A DNA stretch of 64,000 bases from an uncultured Collinsella sp. (lineage in GTDB: Bacteria > Actinomycetota > Coriobacteriia > Coriobacteriales > Coriobacteriaceae). The translations under genes and the position numbers were made by a program. This document shows, piece by piece, positions 26,006-35,001 of this stretch. Under the pieces are notes generated by a model. It was not told the origin of the DNA. It saw only the letters and a program-made list of their open reading frames with translations, and searched no databases. The stretch is taken from assembly GCA_900541145.1 (NCBI GenBank), contig UQIH01000010.1:1-64000 (forward strand), written 5' to 3'. How positions within the stretch are numbered: the first letter of the stretch is position 1; each line of letters begins with the position of its first letter.

Positions 26006-26839
26006 GTGTTGGAAGAGAACGTGTCGGATAAAACTGAATATATAACTGATGTTCCTTGTGGTACGTCAATGATCGGTCAAGTCATTGATCGGCAGAATGG
26101 CTCTCATGCTCCTGTGGCGACGGAATTTCCGCCTCCCGTCGAGAACCCTGCTCCGGCGCAAGGTTTCGTAGCGACAGGAAGCTATAAGGCACCCGCTGCC
26201 GATCCCAATGCTACTGCTCCCAAGAAAGGTGGGCCAGGCTACTTTGCCTTCAAGCGAGCCTTTGACATCGTGTTCTCTGCTGGCGTCTGTGTGGTATTGG
26301 CTATCCCCGTCGTAGCCGCATGCATCGCCATAGAGATTGACTCTCCCGGCAAGCCGTTTTTTCGCCAAAAGCGAGTCGGTAAGGGCGGCAAGCCTATCTA
26401 TATCTTCAAACTCCGAACCATGGTCTCTGATGCTCACGAGCATCCTGAGAAGTACATGACTCCCGAGCAGTTGGCGCAATGGCAGCGCGAACAAAAGGTT
26501 GACGATGACCCTCGCATTACGCGCGTTGGTCGTTTTCTACGTCACACTTCGCTCGACGAATTGCCGCAGTTCATCAACGTTCTTATAGGGGATTTATCCG
26601 TTATTGGACCAAGGCCTGTGACGCTCGAAGAAACCTACGAGTACGGTGACGCTCGCGACGAAGTTCTTGCTTGTAAGCCGGGCATTACTGGCTGGTGGGC
26701 CGCAACGGATCGTAATGACTCGACTTGGGGGAGTGGTCAGCGACAGGCCCGTGAACTCTTCTACGTTCGTCATCAGTCGCTTGGACTTGACGCCCGCGTG
26801 TTCGTCAAAACGTTCAAGGCGATGAGGAGGGGAAAATAA
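26006..26839 (+). CDS. Initiating sugar transferase (polyprenyl-phosphate hexose-1-phosphate transferase)
   Basis: A 277-residue member of the bacterial sugar transferase family (WbaP/CpsE C-terminal domain type). It moves a sugar-1-phosphate to undecaprenyl phosphate to start each polysaccharide repeat unit at the inner membrane. After a variable, Pro-rich leader (about 1-78), FKRAFDIVFSAGVCVVLAIPVV forms the membrane hairpin, followed by FFRQKRVGKGGKPIYIFKLRTM, the DDPRITRVGRFLRHTSLDELPQ motif and GDLSVIGPRPV, all diagnostic. The start is unclear: GTG 26006 or GTG 26021 both fit. Its position right after the antiterminator is typical for the first biosynthetic gene. Confidence 0.92.
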   Translation: MLEENVSDKTEYITDVPCGTSMIGQVIDRQNGSHAPVATEFPPPVENPAPAQGFVATGSYKAPAADPNATAPKKGGPGYFAFKRAFDIVFSAGVCVVLAIPVVAACIAIEIDSPGKPFFRQKRVGKGGKPIYIFKLRTMVSDAHEHPEKYMTPEQLAQWQREQKVDDDPRITRVGRFLRHTSLDELPQFINVLIGDLSVIGPRPVTLEETYEYGDARDEVLACKPGITGWWAATDRNDSTWGSGQRQARELFYVRHQSLGLDARVFVKTFKAMRRGK

Positions 26840-26841
26840 TA

Positions 26842-27666
26842 ATGCAATACCCTGCCTATACCGTACTTATGAGCCTGTATGCTAAGGAGCGCCCAGAGTA
26901 CCTTAAAGAGTCGATTGACAGCATGCTTGCTCAGACCGTGCCGCCGACTGAAATTGTCATGGTCAAAGATGGTCCATTGACGGACGAACTGGAAGCCGTG
27001 CTTCTGGATTATGACTCCGCACACCCCAAATTGTTCAACTTCGTTTCGTACGCTAAGAACCGCGGTCTCGGATATGCGCTGCAGCAGGGCATGCTCGCCT
27101 GCTCCAACGAGATTGTCGCTCGCATGGACACCGATGACGTTGCCCGACCCGACCGCATGGAGAAGCAGCTCGCCGCCCTAGATGGCGGTCTCGACATGGT
27201 CGGCAGCGATGTTTCCGAGTTCATTGATTCGCCCGACAAGCCCGTAGCCACAACCGAACTACCTAAAGGCTTAGATGCAATCCTTGCCTACTCCAAGAGA
27301 CGCAATCCCTTTCGTCACCCTCCCATGACGTTTAGAAAGTCAAAGGTGATGGAAGCGGGCAACTACAGTTCAGACTTCCTCTATTTTGAGGACTGGGACC
27401 TCTTCAACAGAATGCTCGCGTGCGGCTGCCGTGCGGACAATTTGGGTGAGCCCTTAGTTGCCATGCGCGTAAGCGAGGACTTCTACGCCCGCAGGGGCGG
27501 AGTTCAGTACCTCAAGTACGCCAAGGCCTTCAAGAGAGCGCAGGTAGAGCGGGGCTATTTCACTGAACGCGACTATGTCTGCTCATATGTGCCGCACGCG
27601 CTGGTCTGCCTTATGCCCAATTCGCTGAGGTCGCTGATCTATCGAATTCTTCTACGGAGGGCGTAG
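26842..27666 (+). CDS. GT2 glycosyltransferase, AmsE-like
   Basis: A 274-residue family 2 glycosyltransferase. It starts YTVLMSLYAKERPEYLKESIDSML, has the nucleotide-sugar segment IVMVKDGP and the metal-binding ARMDTDDVARPDRM (DxD) near 94-107, then the acceptor-side motif NPFRHPPMTFRKS and FEDWDLFNRML, as in the amylovoran AmsE group. It presumably adds one sugar to the lipid-linked repeat unit at the cytoplasmic face. AGGAGGGG lies upstream; the stop of the sugar transferase is two bases before the start. Confidence 0.9.
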   Translation: MQYPAYTVLMSLYAKERPEYLKESIDSMLAQTVPPTEIVMVKDGPLTDELEAVLLDYDSAHPKLFNFVSYAKNRGLGYALQQGMLACSNEIVARMDTDDVARPDRMEKQLAALDGGLDMVGSDVSEFIDSPDKPVATTELPKGLDAILAYSKRRNPFRHPPMTFRKSKVMEAGNYSSDFLYFEDWDLFNRMLACGCRADNLGEPLVAMRVSEDFYARRGGVQYLKYAKAFKRAQVERGYFTERDYVCSYVPHALVCLMPNSLRSLIYRILLRRA

Positions 27667-27670
27667 CAAA

Positions 27671-28663
27671 ATGGCTTCCGAAGTCGATTACCCTCTGGTA
27701 AGCATTATCGTCCCCATGTACAACGTGGGGAAGTTCGCACTTCCTTGTGTGAGGTCGCTGCTCAGTCAGACGTATCCGAACATCGAGATTCTTATCGTAG
27801 ACGATGGCTGCACAGATAATACTATAGATTTGATTGAAGACACCGTCGGAGACGACCCACGCGTTGTGATTCACCATAAGGAGAACGGGGGTCTCTCTTC
27901 CGCTCGCAATTATGGCACGCAACGATGCCGCGGCAACTATCTCATGTATGTTGACGGAGACGACCTCATCGACCCGCGAACCATTGAGCTTATGGTTGAA
28001 GCTGCCCTGAAATACCAGGTGACTCTTGTTGCAGGGTCTTTCGCCAAGACGCCCCTTCTCGAGAACTACGAGATTGAGCAGGCTGCTGAGTTCAAGGTGG
28101 AGTCCGGTGCTGAGCGTTTTAGGAAGCTGCTTTTATTCAACGGGGAGAGTGGCTCAGCGTGCGGCAAGCTCTTCGCCCGGTCCCTGATCCCTTACCTTGC
28201 CTTTCCCGAGGGGCAGCTTTTCGAAGACATGGGCGTGATCGCCTCTATCTGTTCGCGTGTCGGGGAGATTGCCTTTTCTGATGCTCCTTTCTACGCGTAT
28301 GTAACGAGACCCGGCTCCATCACCACGTTTAAGAAGCAGGGCCCCAAGCACGCGCAAGACATGGATAAGACTATCGAGACCGTGCGACTAATTGCCGGGG
28401 GCGGCTTTAAAGACGAGTTTGAGTGCTTTCGAGCTTACTGTACGCTGCGCGTCGCTATGCGCGTCGACCTTGATGCCTTTGGCGACAGGGCTGAAGGGCG
28501 GTCGTATCTGAAGCGTGCTCGCGAGCTTGTGGGGCTAGCTTCACGGAGCCCTTTGGCGTCCCGTACCTGGAGGCTGCGGTGCATGCTCTTCGCGATCTCC
28601 CCAAAGGCGCACAACGCCTTCTATGCCTTCTACGCCGCAGTCTCGGGCAAAGCAATTGGATAA
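27671..28663 (+). CDS. GT2 glycosyltransferase
   Basis: A 330-residue family 2 enzyme with the canonical start VSIIVPMYNVGKFALPCVRSLLSQTYPNIEI (quoted in part), VDDGCTDNT near 42-50, GGLSSARNYGT and the DxD box YVDGDDLIDP near 95-104. The C-terminal 80 residues are helical with basic patches, often membrane-associated. It starts 4 bases after the previous stop with GGAGGG upstream. Sugar and linkage cannot be told from sequence. Confidence 0.9.
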   Translation: MASEVDYPLVSIIVPMYNVGKFALPCVRSLLSQTYPNIEILIVDDGCTDNTIDLIEDTVGDDPRVVIHHKENGGLSSARNYGTQRCRGNYLMYVDGDDLIDPRTIELMVEAALKYQVTLVAGSFAKTPLLENYEIEQAAEFKVESGAERFRKLLLFNGESGSACGKLFARSLIPYLAFPEGQLFEDMGVIASICSRVGEIAFSDAPFYAYVTRPGSITTFKKQGPKHAQDMDKTIETVRLIAGGGFKDEFECFRAYCTLRVAMRVDLDAFGDRAEGRSYLKRARELVGLASRSPLASRTWRLRCMLFAISPKAHNAFYAFYAAVSGKAIG

Positions 28664-28689
28664 ACCCCAAGAAATTAAGGGTTGATAAG

Positions 28690-28860
28690 GTGAGATTTTG
28701 TGCAATCGTTCCCGAATGCAACGTCGAGAACTTATTTGGCGAGTGCTTGGCTAGCATCGCACGTCAGGACCACTTTGAGTACGAGGTCGTCATTGTCGAC
28801 GACGGATCGACTAACGGCATCTCTGAGGGCTATGTACAACTTGCTGAGCAGGTGCAGTGA
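28690..28860 (+). pseudogene. Truncated GT2 glycosyltransferase (N-terminal fragment)
   Basis: From GTG 28690 a 56-residue peptide reads RFCAIVPECNVENLFGECL, then YEVVIVDDGSTNGISEG, which is the first beta-alpha-beta unit of a GT2 domain including the VDDGST nucleotide-binding motif. It then stops, without the DxD box or the rest of the roughly 300-residue enzyme. The stop overlaps the start of the next gene (28860). I read it as the 5' relic of a deleted glycosyltransferase, perhaps after replacement of the neighbouring polymerase gene. Confidence 0.65.
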
Positions 28861-29975
28861 TGCAGATCTATCTAGTTGCGTTTGCATTCCATATTGCTTT
28901 GCTTTATCTCTCAGCGCGCATCGGTGATAAGCGAGTTGGGCTTGTCCTCGCGATAATATCGGTTCTGCCCCTTTGTGTAGTGGCGGGTGCTAGAGATATA
29001 ACCGTTGGAACAGATACTTCGGCATATCCTCTAAGCTGTTTTAATGCGTCTCAAGTTTATTCGCCTATAGGAGCCCTCAGCGCTTGCTCGGATCAAGAGC
29101 CGATTTTTGTGCTTTTATTCTGGTTTCTAGGGAGATTGACTGGCGATTTCAACGCAGTGCTTTTCTTCTGTGAGGTAATTATTTTTCTTCCTTATGTTCT
29201 GGTTGCAAAAAAACAATTTCCTCAAGGGTATCCTGTCATCGGATTCTTTCTTTGTTTCATTGTCTTTGGATACACGCTAAACATACTCAGGCAGTGCCTA
29301 GCAACAAGCATGCTCGTCTTGATGGTTTATGAGCTGATTCACGGGAAAAATCTACCTGCTTTTGTTTTTTTGGCGATTGCCGTTGGTTTTCATAAGATGT
29401 CAATTGTGGGCATTTTTGTTTGGGTTATCTACATTGCTTGTTGCGAGAGCAGGGGTGTTCGCTCATCCAAAACTCTTGCTATGTTGTTTTGCTTCGGCAT
29501 TGCCGTCTGTGCTGTCAGTGCAGTTTTGATTGGGCCAGATTTAATGGATCTGGTCTCGTCCTTTACGTCGTCATATTCGTTTCAAGTGAAACATGCTGGA
29601 ATGGGTTCACTGAACAATACGATGTTAATTTACCTGCTTTTTTGTATGATTATGTTGTTTTTGGGCCATAAAAGTTCAATGGGACCTGCTAATCGGGAGA
29701 TGCTTAATTTTTACATCTGCTGCGGCGTATCCTCGGCTGTGTTCGCTCAGTTTGCAAGCATAAGTCCCGAGTTGATTAGACTAAGTTTCCCATTTCTTTT
29801 TATCTCGGGATTCCTCTATCCATTTTTATCGGAGAACCTTGGTAACGAGCGTTTGCTATCCGGGGTACTTGCAATTACTTTTTGCGTGCTCTATTTCGCT
29901 ATCACATTCGTATTTGGCGGCAGCTGCAATCTTTTCCCGTATTCCTCAGCGCTTTTAGGAGTCTTTTATGCTTGA
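28860..29975 (+). CDS. EpsG/Wzy-like polysaccharide polymerase
   Basis: A 371-residue very hydrophobic protein with about ten membrane segments. It has the EpsG-family pattern: an early VAGARDITVGTDTSAYP, then FGYTLNILRQCLATSMLV and a following HKMSIVG. Such proteins join lipid-linked repeat units at the outer face of the membrane. The gene is clearly more AT-rich than the glycosyltransferases around it, as usual for serotype-specific wzy genes, and so is a likely recent import. Start is ATG 28860 (GTG 28857 possible); it overlaps the next gene by 8 bases. Confidence 0.85.
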   Translation: MQIYLVAFAFHIALLYLSARIGDKRVGLVLAIISVLPLCVVAGARDITVGTDTSAYPLSCFNASQVYSPIGALSACSDQEPIFVLLFWFLGRLTGDFNAVLFFCEVIIFLPYVLVAKKQFPQGYPVIGFFLCFIVFGYTLNILRQCLATSMLVLMVYELIHGKNLPAFVFLAIAVGFHKMSIVGIFVWVIYIACCESRGVRSSKTLAMLFCFGIAVCAVSAVLIGPDLMDLVSSFTSSYSFQVKHAGMGSLNNTMLIYLLFCMIMLFLGHKSSMGPANREMLNFYICCGVSSAVFAQFASISPELIRLSFPFLFISGFLYPFLSENLGNERLLSGVLAITFCVLYFAITFVFGGSCNLFPYSSALLGVFYA

Positions 29976-30963
29976 TGTGAAGCCCGATATTTCCATTATC
30001 GTGCCTGTCTACAATACCGAAAGCTTCCTACCAGCCTGCTTGGAGTCTATTGATGCCCAAGGGCGAGGAGCGTATGAGGTTATCCTTGTTGACGATGGCT
30101 CAACTGATGGGTCACCTAAGATATGTGACGATTATTGCAAAGGGAACAAAAAGGCCTTCGCAATCCACAAGGATAACGAAGGCTTATTAGCCGCGCGGCG
30201 GGACGGCCTTCGTAGGGCGAAGGGGCGCTATGTCCTCGCTCTTGATTCTGACGATTGTCTTCTGGCGGGATGTCTCAAGAAAGTCTGCTCTGCCATCACA
30301 TCGTCAAATGCGGATATCATTTCTTTCGATTTCACCATGAAACTAGATCCTGTTCGGCCATCGTTGAAGGCCTGCATTTCTCCTGGGATACATGTTGGCG
30401 GAGATTTTGATGCCATTAGAAGTATGTTATGCGGCTGCGATTTCAACAGCGTTTGGAATAAGGTTATTCGCACCGATTTGTTCCCTGGATATGATTGGTA
30501 TACAAACCGGATTGGCCTTATGCACGGAGAGGACCTTTGTCAGTTGCTTCCCGTCTTCGATAAGGCGCGTAGCCTCTTTCATATTGATGAGCCCCTCTAT
30601 TATTACCGACAGCATGACTCTAACAGTACGAAAGTATTCCAAGAAAAGCAGGTGGCCGATTGGGGCCGAGTGTGCGATGAAATGCTTCAGTACGCGGCAA
30701 GATGGTCGAAAAGCGCGCATCTAAATGCAAGGCGCGGCATTTGTCAGCATTATTGCGATCTCGATGAGATCCTGTGGCGTTGCGATCTGGATGATGAGGC
30801 AAAAAATACATTCGATAAAATGATCAAACTTGAGTATCGTAAGCGCGTTAGCGGCTTCCCTGATTTAGTTCATAGCATGGTTTTGTCGAATAACGTCATT
30901 GTTTCTTCAACTTCCCGCAAGGCGCTTGGCGTTTTCAAGGCTATTCGGCGGAGTTCTATATAG
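29968..30963 (+). CDS. GT2 glycosyltransferase
   Basis: A 331-residue family 2 enzyme: ISIIVPVYNTESFLPACLESI at the N-terminus, LVDDGSTDGS near 40-49, EGLLAARRDGLRRAKGRY and the LDSDDCLL DxD box near 91-98, then NSVWNKVIRTDLF and MHGEDLCQLLPVF typical of capsule transferases. It overlaps the polymerase gene by 8 bases (ATGCTTGA), with AGGAG upstream, so expression is coupled. The 165-base gap before the flippase gene has no supported feature apart from its ribosome site. Confidence 0.9.
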   Translation: MLDVKPDISIIVPVYNTESFLPACLESIDAQGRGAYEVILVDDGSTDGSPKICDDYCKGNKKAFAIHKDNEGLLAARRDGLRRAKGRYVLALDSDDCLLAGCLKKVCSAITSSNADIISFDFTMKLDPVRPSLKACISPGIHVGGDFDAIRSMLCGCDFNSVWNKVIRTDLFPGYDWYTNRIGLMHGEDLCQLLPVFDKARSLFHIDEPLYYYRQHDSNSTKVFQEKQVADWGRVCDEMLQYAARWSKSAHLNARRGICQHYCDLDEILWRCDLDDEAKNTFDKMIKLEYRKRVSGFPDLVHSMVLSNNVIVSSTSRKALGVFKAIRRSSI

Positions 30964-31128
30964 TGCGCCTTGCATCTTTATTGCCTTCTTTCTGCGGGGC
31001 TATTGCATTTAGGTATTTCATCCCCCCTTCAAGTCCATTGGAGTTGCGAAATTGCGGTTTTCTATCCGTCGATTCTATTTTAATAGACTGGCTAACGTCC
31101 CCTTCGTCTTTAAAGGAGGATGCTGTCG

Positions 31129-32385
31129 GTGAAGCACAATACATTCTACAAGAACACGCTTTGGCAGTATGGCCTTCAGATACTCAAGTATCTCTTTCCG
31201 CTGCTGCTTATTCCCTATCTTACTCGCATCCTCGGGACTGAGGGCTATGCCGTTTACGCCTATGTTCTCTCCTTCATGGGCGTGGTCCAAACCATCGCCG
31301 ATTTCGGCTTTACACTCTCTGGTACCAAGAAGGTAGTTGATCTCAGGGGGGACACTGCAGCTCTCTCCCGCCTCGTGGGGGCGATAACGGTCGCACGCCT
31401 CATGTTGCTCTGCGGCCTTTTCTTCTGTGTCATGGTAGTAACACGCTTTATTCCTATTATGGCCGAGAATACGGTCTACGTCATCTGGGCGTTCTTTGCA
31501 ACGGCAGGTCGCACAGTGCTGCCCGACTTCATCTTTCAGGGAAATGAGCGTATGGGGCCTTTGACGACCCGATATTTCGCATCCAAGGGGGTGCAGGTCG
31601 CGCTTACGATCCTTCTCGTACGCGGGCCGGGGGACCTTATCCTCGTTGCCGTAGCTGACGTACTGTCGGAGATCGTCGACATCGCATGGAGCTATCGCGC
31701 CCAGAAGCGCATGTTCGGCGTCGGTATAGCAAGGCCCACCTTTAAGGAGAGCTTCGAGGAACTACGCGTCTCCGCTATCTATTGCGTTTCGAACGTCAGC
31801 TCCTCTCTTTTCTCTGGATTCACAACGGTGATTATCGGGTTAGCGATCACAAGCAAGACGGACATCGCCTTTTGGTCGCTTACGCTCACGACTGTGAATG
31901 CCGTGCAGTCGCTCTACACGCCTATTGCTAACAGCCTTTACCCCCATATGATCAAGAACAGAGACTTCGGGTTCGCACGAAAGTTGGCGCTGGTTGCGTT
32001 GCCTGTTCTCGTCCTAGGTATCGTTGCGTATTGCGCTCTCTCTAAGCCTATCATGCTCGTCCTCGGAGGACCCGAGTACGTTGGCGGTGCCCATGTTATG
32101 TGGATGATCTCGCCGATCTTTATCTTCTCATTTTACGGAATTCTGATTGGCTGGCCGGTTCTGGGCGCCATGGGGCATGTAAAGGAGCTGACCGTCTCGA
32201 CGTTATTCACTGGGATCGTTAATGTGGTCTCGCTTCTGGCACTTTACCTTGCCGGGTTGATAACCCTTGATGTTATCTGTGTTGCTCGCTGGGGTTGCGA
32301 TGCCTTGTTGTTGCTAGTAAGAGTTTTCATGCTCTGGCGCGCGGCGCGGTCGAAGACAGACTTTCATAAGAATCCTAAGGAGTAA
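31129..32385 (+). CDS. Wzx-like oligosaccharide flippase
   Basis: A 418-residue MOP-superfamily membrane protein with about twelve hydrophobic segments. The start YKNTLWQYGLQILKYLFPLL and PYLTRILGTEGYAVYAYVLS match the RfbX/Wzx group that flips undecaprenyl-linked repeat units to the outer face. An ATG at 31120 directly abuts AAAGGAGG (31112-31119), so GTG 31129, spaced nine bases, is the likely start. Together with the EpsG/Wzy-like gene it indicates a Wzx/Wzy-type pathway. Confidence 0.9.
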   Translation: MKHNTFYKNTLWQYGLQILKYLFPLLLIPYLTRILGTEGYAVYAYVLSFMGVVQTIADFGFTLSGTKKVVDLRGDTAALSRLVGAITVARLMLLCGLFFCVMVVTRFIPIMAENTVYVIWAFFATAGRTVLPDFIFQGNERMGPLTTRYFASKGVQVALTILLVRGPGDLILVAVADVLSEIVDIAWSYRAQKRMFGVGIARPTFKESFEELRVSAIYCVSNVSSSLFSGFTTVIIGLAITSKTDIAFWSLTLTTVNAVQSLYTPIANSLYPHMIKNRDFGFARKLALVALPVLVLGIVAYCALSKPIMLVLGGPEYVGGAHVMWMISPIFIFSFYGILIGWPVLGAMGHVKELTVSTLFTGIVNVVSLLALYLAGLITLDVICVARWGCDALLLLVRVFMLWRAARSKTDFHKNPKE

Positions 32386-32387
32386 TG

Positions 32388-33215
32388 ATGCAGTACCTTC
32401 CCACAATGGAAATCCAAAAACTCTTGCTTGCTATGCTCGTCGATTTTGACAGGATGACAAACGAGCATGGGCTTCGTTATTCACTTGATGGCGGCACGCT
32501 TCTAGGTGCCGTGAGACACAGAGGATTCATTCCTTGGGATGACGATATCGACGTCATTATGCCCAGGCCTGATTTCGATGAACTTGCATCACATCCCGAG
32601 TGGGTGCCTGCTGGGTTGACTGCCAATATTCCTGGACGCAAGGGGTACATCTATCCCTTCATGAAACTGACCAACCCTTCATGGAGGGCGCAGGAACCGC
32701 ACTTAGAAGAGGTGATCGAAGAGTTTCTCTGGATCGACATTTTTCCCGCTGATGCCATGCCTGACGAAAATACTGAGAAAGCGACCCTAATGGCGGCTCA
32801 GGAAAAGACATTCTTTAGGGCATTGCGGTCATACGTAAACATCAAAACATCTACTTCAAATCCGTTGAAAAAGGTCGCAAAACATGTCCTATTTCCGATT
32901 CATAGGGCGTTGTTTCCTGCGGAAAAGCAGTTTTCCGAGCTAGGGGAGAGGGCTCGTGGTCTTCAGTTCGGAGATACGCATGAAGCGGGGGATGTTGTTT
33001 GGGGGCCCTACAAGCCTGATAAGCCAGGTTTTCCCACCGAGGACTTCGACAACTTGATCGATATGGAGTTCGAGAGTCGTACTTTCAAGGCGTGTCCGCA
33101 CTGGGACGCGTACCTAAGGGGGCTCTACGGCGACTATATGCGGCTTCCGCCTGAGGACCAGCGGGTCACTCATGGGATGAAGGTATGGAAGGTAAATTCC
33201 GGGGAAGGAAAATAA
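32388..33215 (+). CDS. LicD-family phosphotransferase
   Basis: A 275-residue LicD protein of the nucleotidyltransferase fold. The hallmark LDGGTLLGAVRHRGFIPWDDDIDV lies at about 32-55 (only part quoted by motif: GGTLLGAVRH and WDDDIDV), with the metal-binding DxD. LicD enzymes attach phosphocholine or other CDP-activated polyol/choline phosphates to surface glycans. The next gene is a CDP-forming cytidylyltransferase, which fits a phospho-substituent on this capsule. AAGGAG (32377-32382) favours ATG 32388 over ATG 32385. Confidence 0.9.
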   Translation: MQYLPTMEIQKLLLAMLVDFDRMTNEHGLRYSLDGGTLLGAVRHRGFIPWDDDIDVIMPRPDFDELASHPEWVPAGLTANIPGRKGYIYPFMKLTNPSWRAQEPHLEEVIEEFLWIDIFPADAMPDENTEKATLMAAQEKTFFRALRSYVNIKTSTSNPLKKVAKHVLFPIHRALFPAEKQFSELGERARGLQFGDTHEAGDVVWGPYKPDKPGFPTEDFDNLIDMEFESRTFKACPHWDAYLRGLYGDYMRLPPEDQRVTHGMKVWKVNSGEGK

Positions 33216-33218
33216 TTC

Positions 33219-33938
33219 ATGAACGTGGCAATCATCATCGCGGGCGGTGTAGGCTCGCGTATGGGGCAAGAGATCCCCAAACAGTTCATCAATGTTGGCG
33301 AGAAGCCCGTCATCGTCTACACTCTCGAGGCTTTTCAGGAGCACCCGCTTGTGGATGCCATTGAGGTCGTATGCCTAGCCGGCTGGGAGCAGGTCTTACG
33401 CGCCTATGCAAGGCAGTACAAAATTGACAAGCTGAAGTGGGTAGTCAAAGGCGGTGCCTCTGGTCAGGAGTCTATCCGCAACGGCGTGTACAACTTTGAG
33501 GGTGTGCTTGCCGAAGATGACATTTGCATCGTTCACGACGGCGTGCGCCCCATGCTCGACCCAGAGGTTATCACCGACGTCGTCCGCGTGGCTAAGGAGC
33601 GCGGCAACGCCGTCACAAGCATGCCTTACAACGAGCAGATTTTCCTTGTGGACAAGAAGGATTCCGCCACCACTACGCAGTACATCCCCCGCGAGACGCT
33701 TCGTCGTGTGTCTACACCGCAGGCCTACCGTTTTGGGCTCCTCGACTCCAAATATCACGAGGCTTTTGAGAAAGGTGTCGGAATCGACGGCTCCAACTAC
33801 ACGAACACAATGATGGTCCAGCTGGGCGTGAGGCTCAACTTCGCCGTCGGGTCGGACCGCAACATCAAGCTCACCACGCCGGAAAACCTCGAGTTCTTCC
33901 GCGCATGGGCGACGGAGAGGGATGCCCGCGATGAATAG
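33219..33938 (+). CDS. IspD/TarI-family cytidylyltransferase
   Basis: A 239-residue CTP transferase: AIIIAGGVGSRMGQEIPKQF (CTP loop) at 4-23, KGGASGQESIRNG near 77-89, VHDGVRPML near 105-113 and STPQAYRFGLL near 165-175. The family includes IspD (methylerythritol phosphate) and TarI/Bcs1 (ribitol-5-phosphate). Its place between licD and an SDR gene points to a TarI-like role making a CDP-polyol for this polysaccharide. This is inference; the sequence alone does not separate it firmly from IspD. It overlaps the next gene by 8 bases. Confidence 0.85.
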   Translation: MNVAIIIAGGVGSRMGQEIPKQFINVGEKPVIVYTLEAFQEHPLVDAIEVVCLAGWEQVLRAYARQYKIDKLKWVVKGGASGQESIRNGVYNFEGVLAEDDICIVHDGVRPMLDPEVITDVVRVAKERGNAVTSMPYNEQIFLVDKKDSATTTQYIPRETLRRVSTPQAYRFGLLDSKYHEAFEKGVGIDGSNYTNTMMVQLGVRLNFAVGSDRNIKLTTPENLEFFRAWATERDARDE

Positions 33939-35001
33939 GCTCAAATGCCCAGAGTATATCGCCGACGTTGACAAAGTTTGCTCGCTTCCCCTGCCATGGG
34001 AGAAGCTCGCGAATAAAACGGTCGTCATCTCCGGTGCGACCGGTTTGATCGGGACCTTCCTCGTCGACGTTCTGATGCGCAAGAACGACATTGATGGGGC
34101 GCGGTGTAGCGTCATCGCTTTGGGGCGCAACATCGAGAAAGCGCGCTCGAGACTGCCGTACTTCGGTCGAGACCACTTCTCGTTTGAGGAGGGCTCCGTT
34201 GCTGCGATAGGTTACAGCCCTGCCGCCCCCGCGGACTACGTTTTGCACCTAGCGAGCTCCACTCACCCGCGCCAGTACGCTACCGATCCCATCGGCACCA
34301 TCCGAGCCAACGTGGACGGCTTACAGAATCTCCTCAGCTATTCAGCCGAATGCGGTGCTAGGCTACTCTTTGCCTCATCGGTCGAGATTTATGGCCAGAA
34401 CCGCGGTGACGTGGAACGTTATGAAGAAAAGTACTGCGGGAACATCGACTGCAACACTCTTCGCGCCTGCTATAACGAATCAAAACGACTGGGCGAGGCT
34501 ATGTGTCAAGCTTACCGTTCGCAGAAGGGGGTCGAGGCCGTTATCGCGCGTATCGCGCGCGTCTACGGGCCCACACTACTGCCCGATGATTCCAAGGCAC
34601 TCTCCCAGTTCCTGCATCGCTCGCTTGCCGGCGAGGACGTTGTGCTCAAGAGCGAGGGGACGCAGAAGTTCTCTTACCTGCACGTCGCAGACGCCGTGTC
34701 TGGTCTGCTTCATATACTGCTCCTTGGTATCGACGGGGAAGCCTACAACCTCGCAGATAGGGGATCCGATGTAATGTTGAAGGATCTTGCGGGACTTGTA
34801 GCTAAAGCCAGCGGTGTTAAAGTTGTATTCAAATTTCCTGACGCTCAGGAGGCGGCAGGGTACTCTAAGGCCACGCTTGCGCTGATGGATGGAAACAAGG
34901 CACGTAACGAACTTGGTTGGTCTGCGCGCATGGGCATCTCCGAAGGCATATCAAGAACGCTTTGTGTTCTCCGCTCACTCAATAATCCCGGGGGATGCTG
35001 A
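33931..35001 (+). CDS. Extended SDR / NAD-dependent epimerase-dehydratase
   Basis: A 356-residue nucleotide-sugar SDR. The NAD-binding GATGLIGTF lies near 35-43, followed by HLASSTHP, the Ser of LLFASSVEIYG and the catalytic YNESKRLGE (YxxxK) near 184-192, then RIARVYGP and FSYLHVADAV. The reaction could be epimerisation, dehydration or, next to a TarI-like enzyme, reduction to a polyol. ATG 33931 has GGAGAGGG nine bases upstream; ATG 33922 is too close to it. It overlaps the genes on both sides. Confidence 0.85.
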   Translation: MNRLKCPEYIADVDKVCSLPLPWEKLANKTVVISGATGLIGTFLVDVLMRKNDIDGARCSVIALGRNIEKARSRLPYFGRDHFSFEEGSVAAIGYSPAAPADYVLHLASSTHPRQYATDPIGTIRANVDGLQNLLSYSAECGARLLFASSVEIYGQNRGDVERYEEKYCGNIDCNTLRACYNESKRLGEAMCQAYRSQKGVEAVIARIARVYGPTLLPDDSKALSQFLHRSLAGEDVVLKSEGTQKFSYLHVADAVSGLLHILLLGIDGEAYNLADRGSDVMLKDLAGLVAKASGVKVVFKFPDAQEAAGYSKATLALMDGNKARNELGWSARMGISEGISRTLCVLRSLNNPGGC

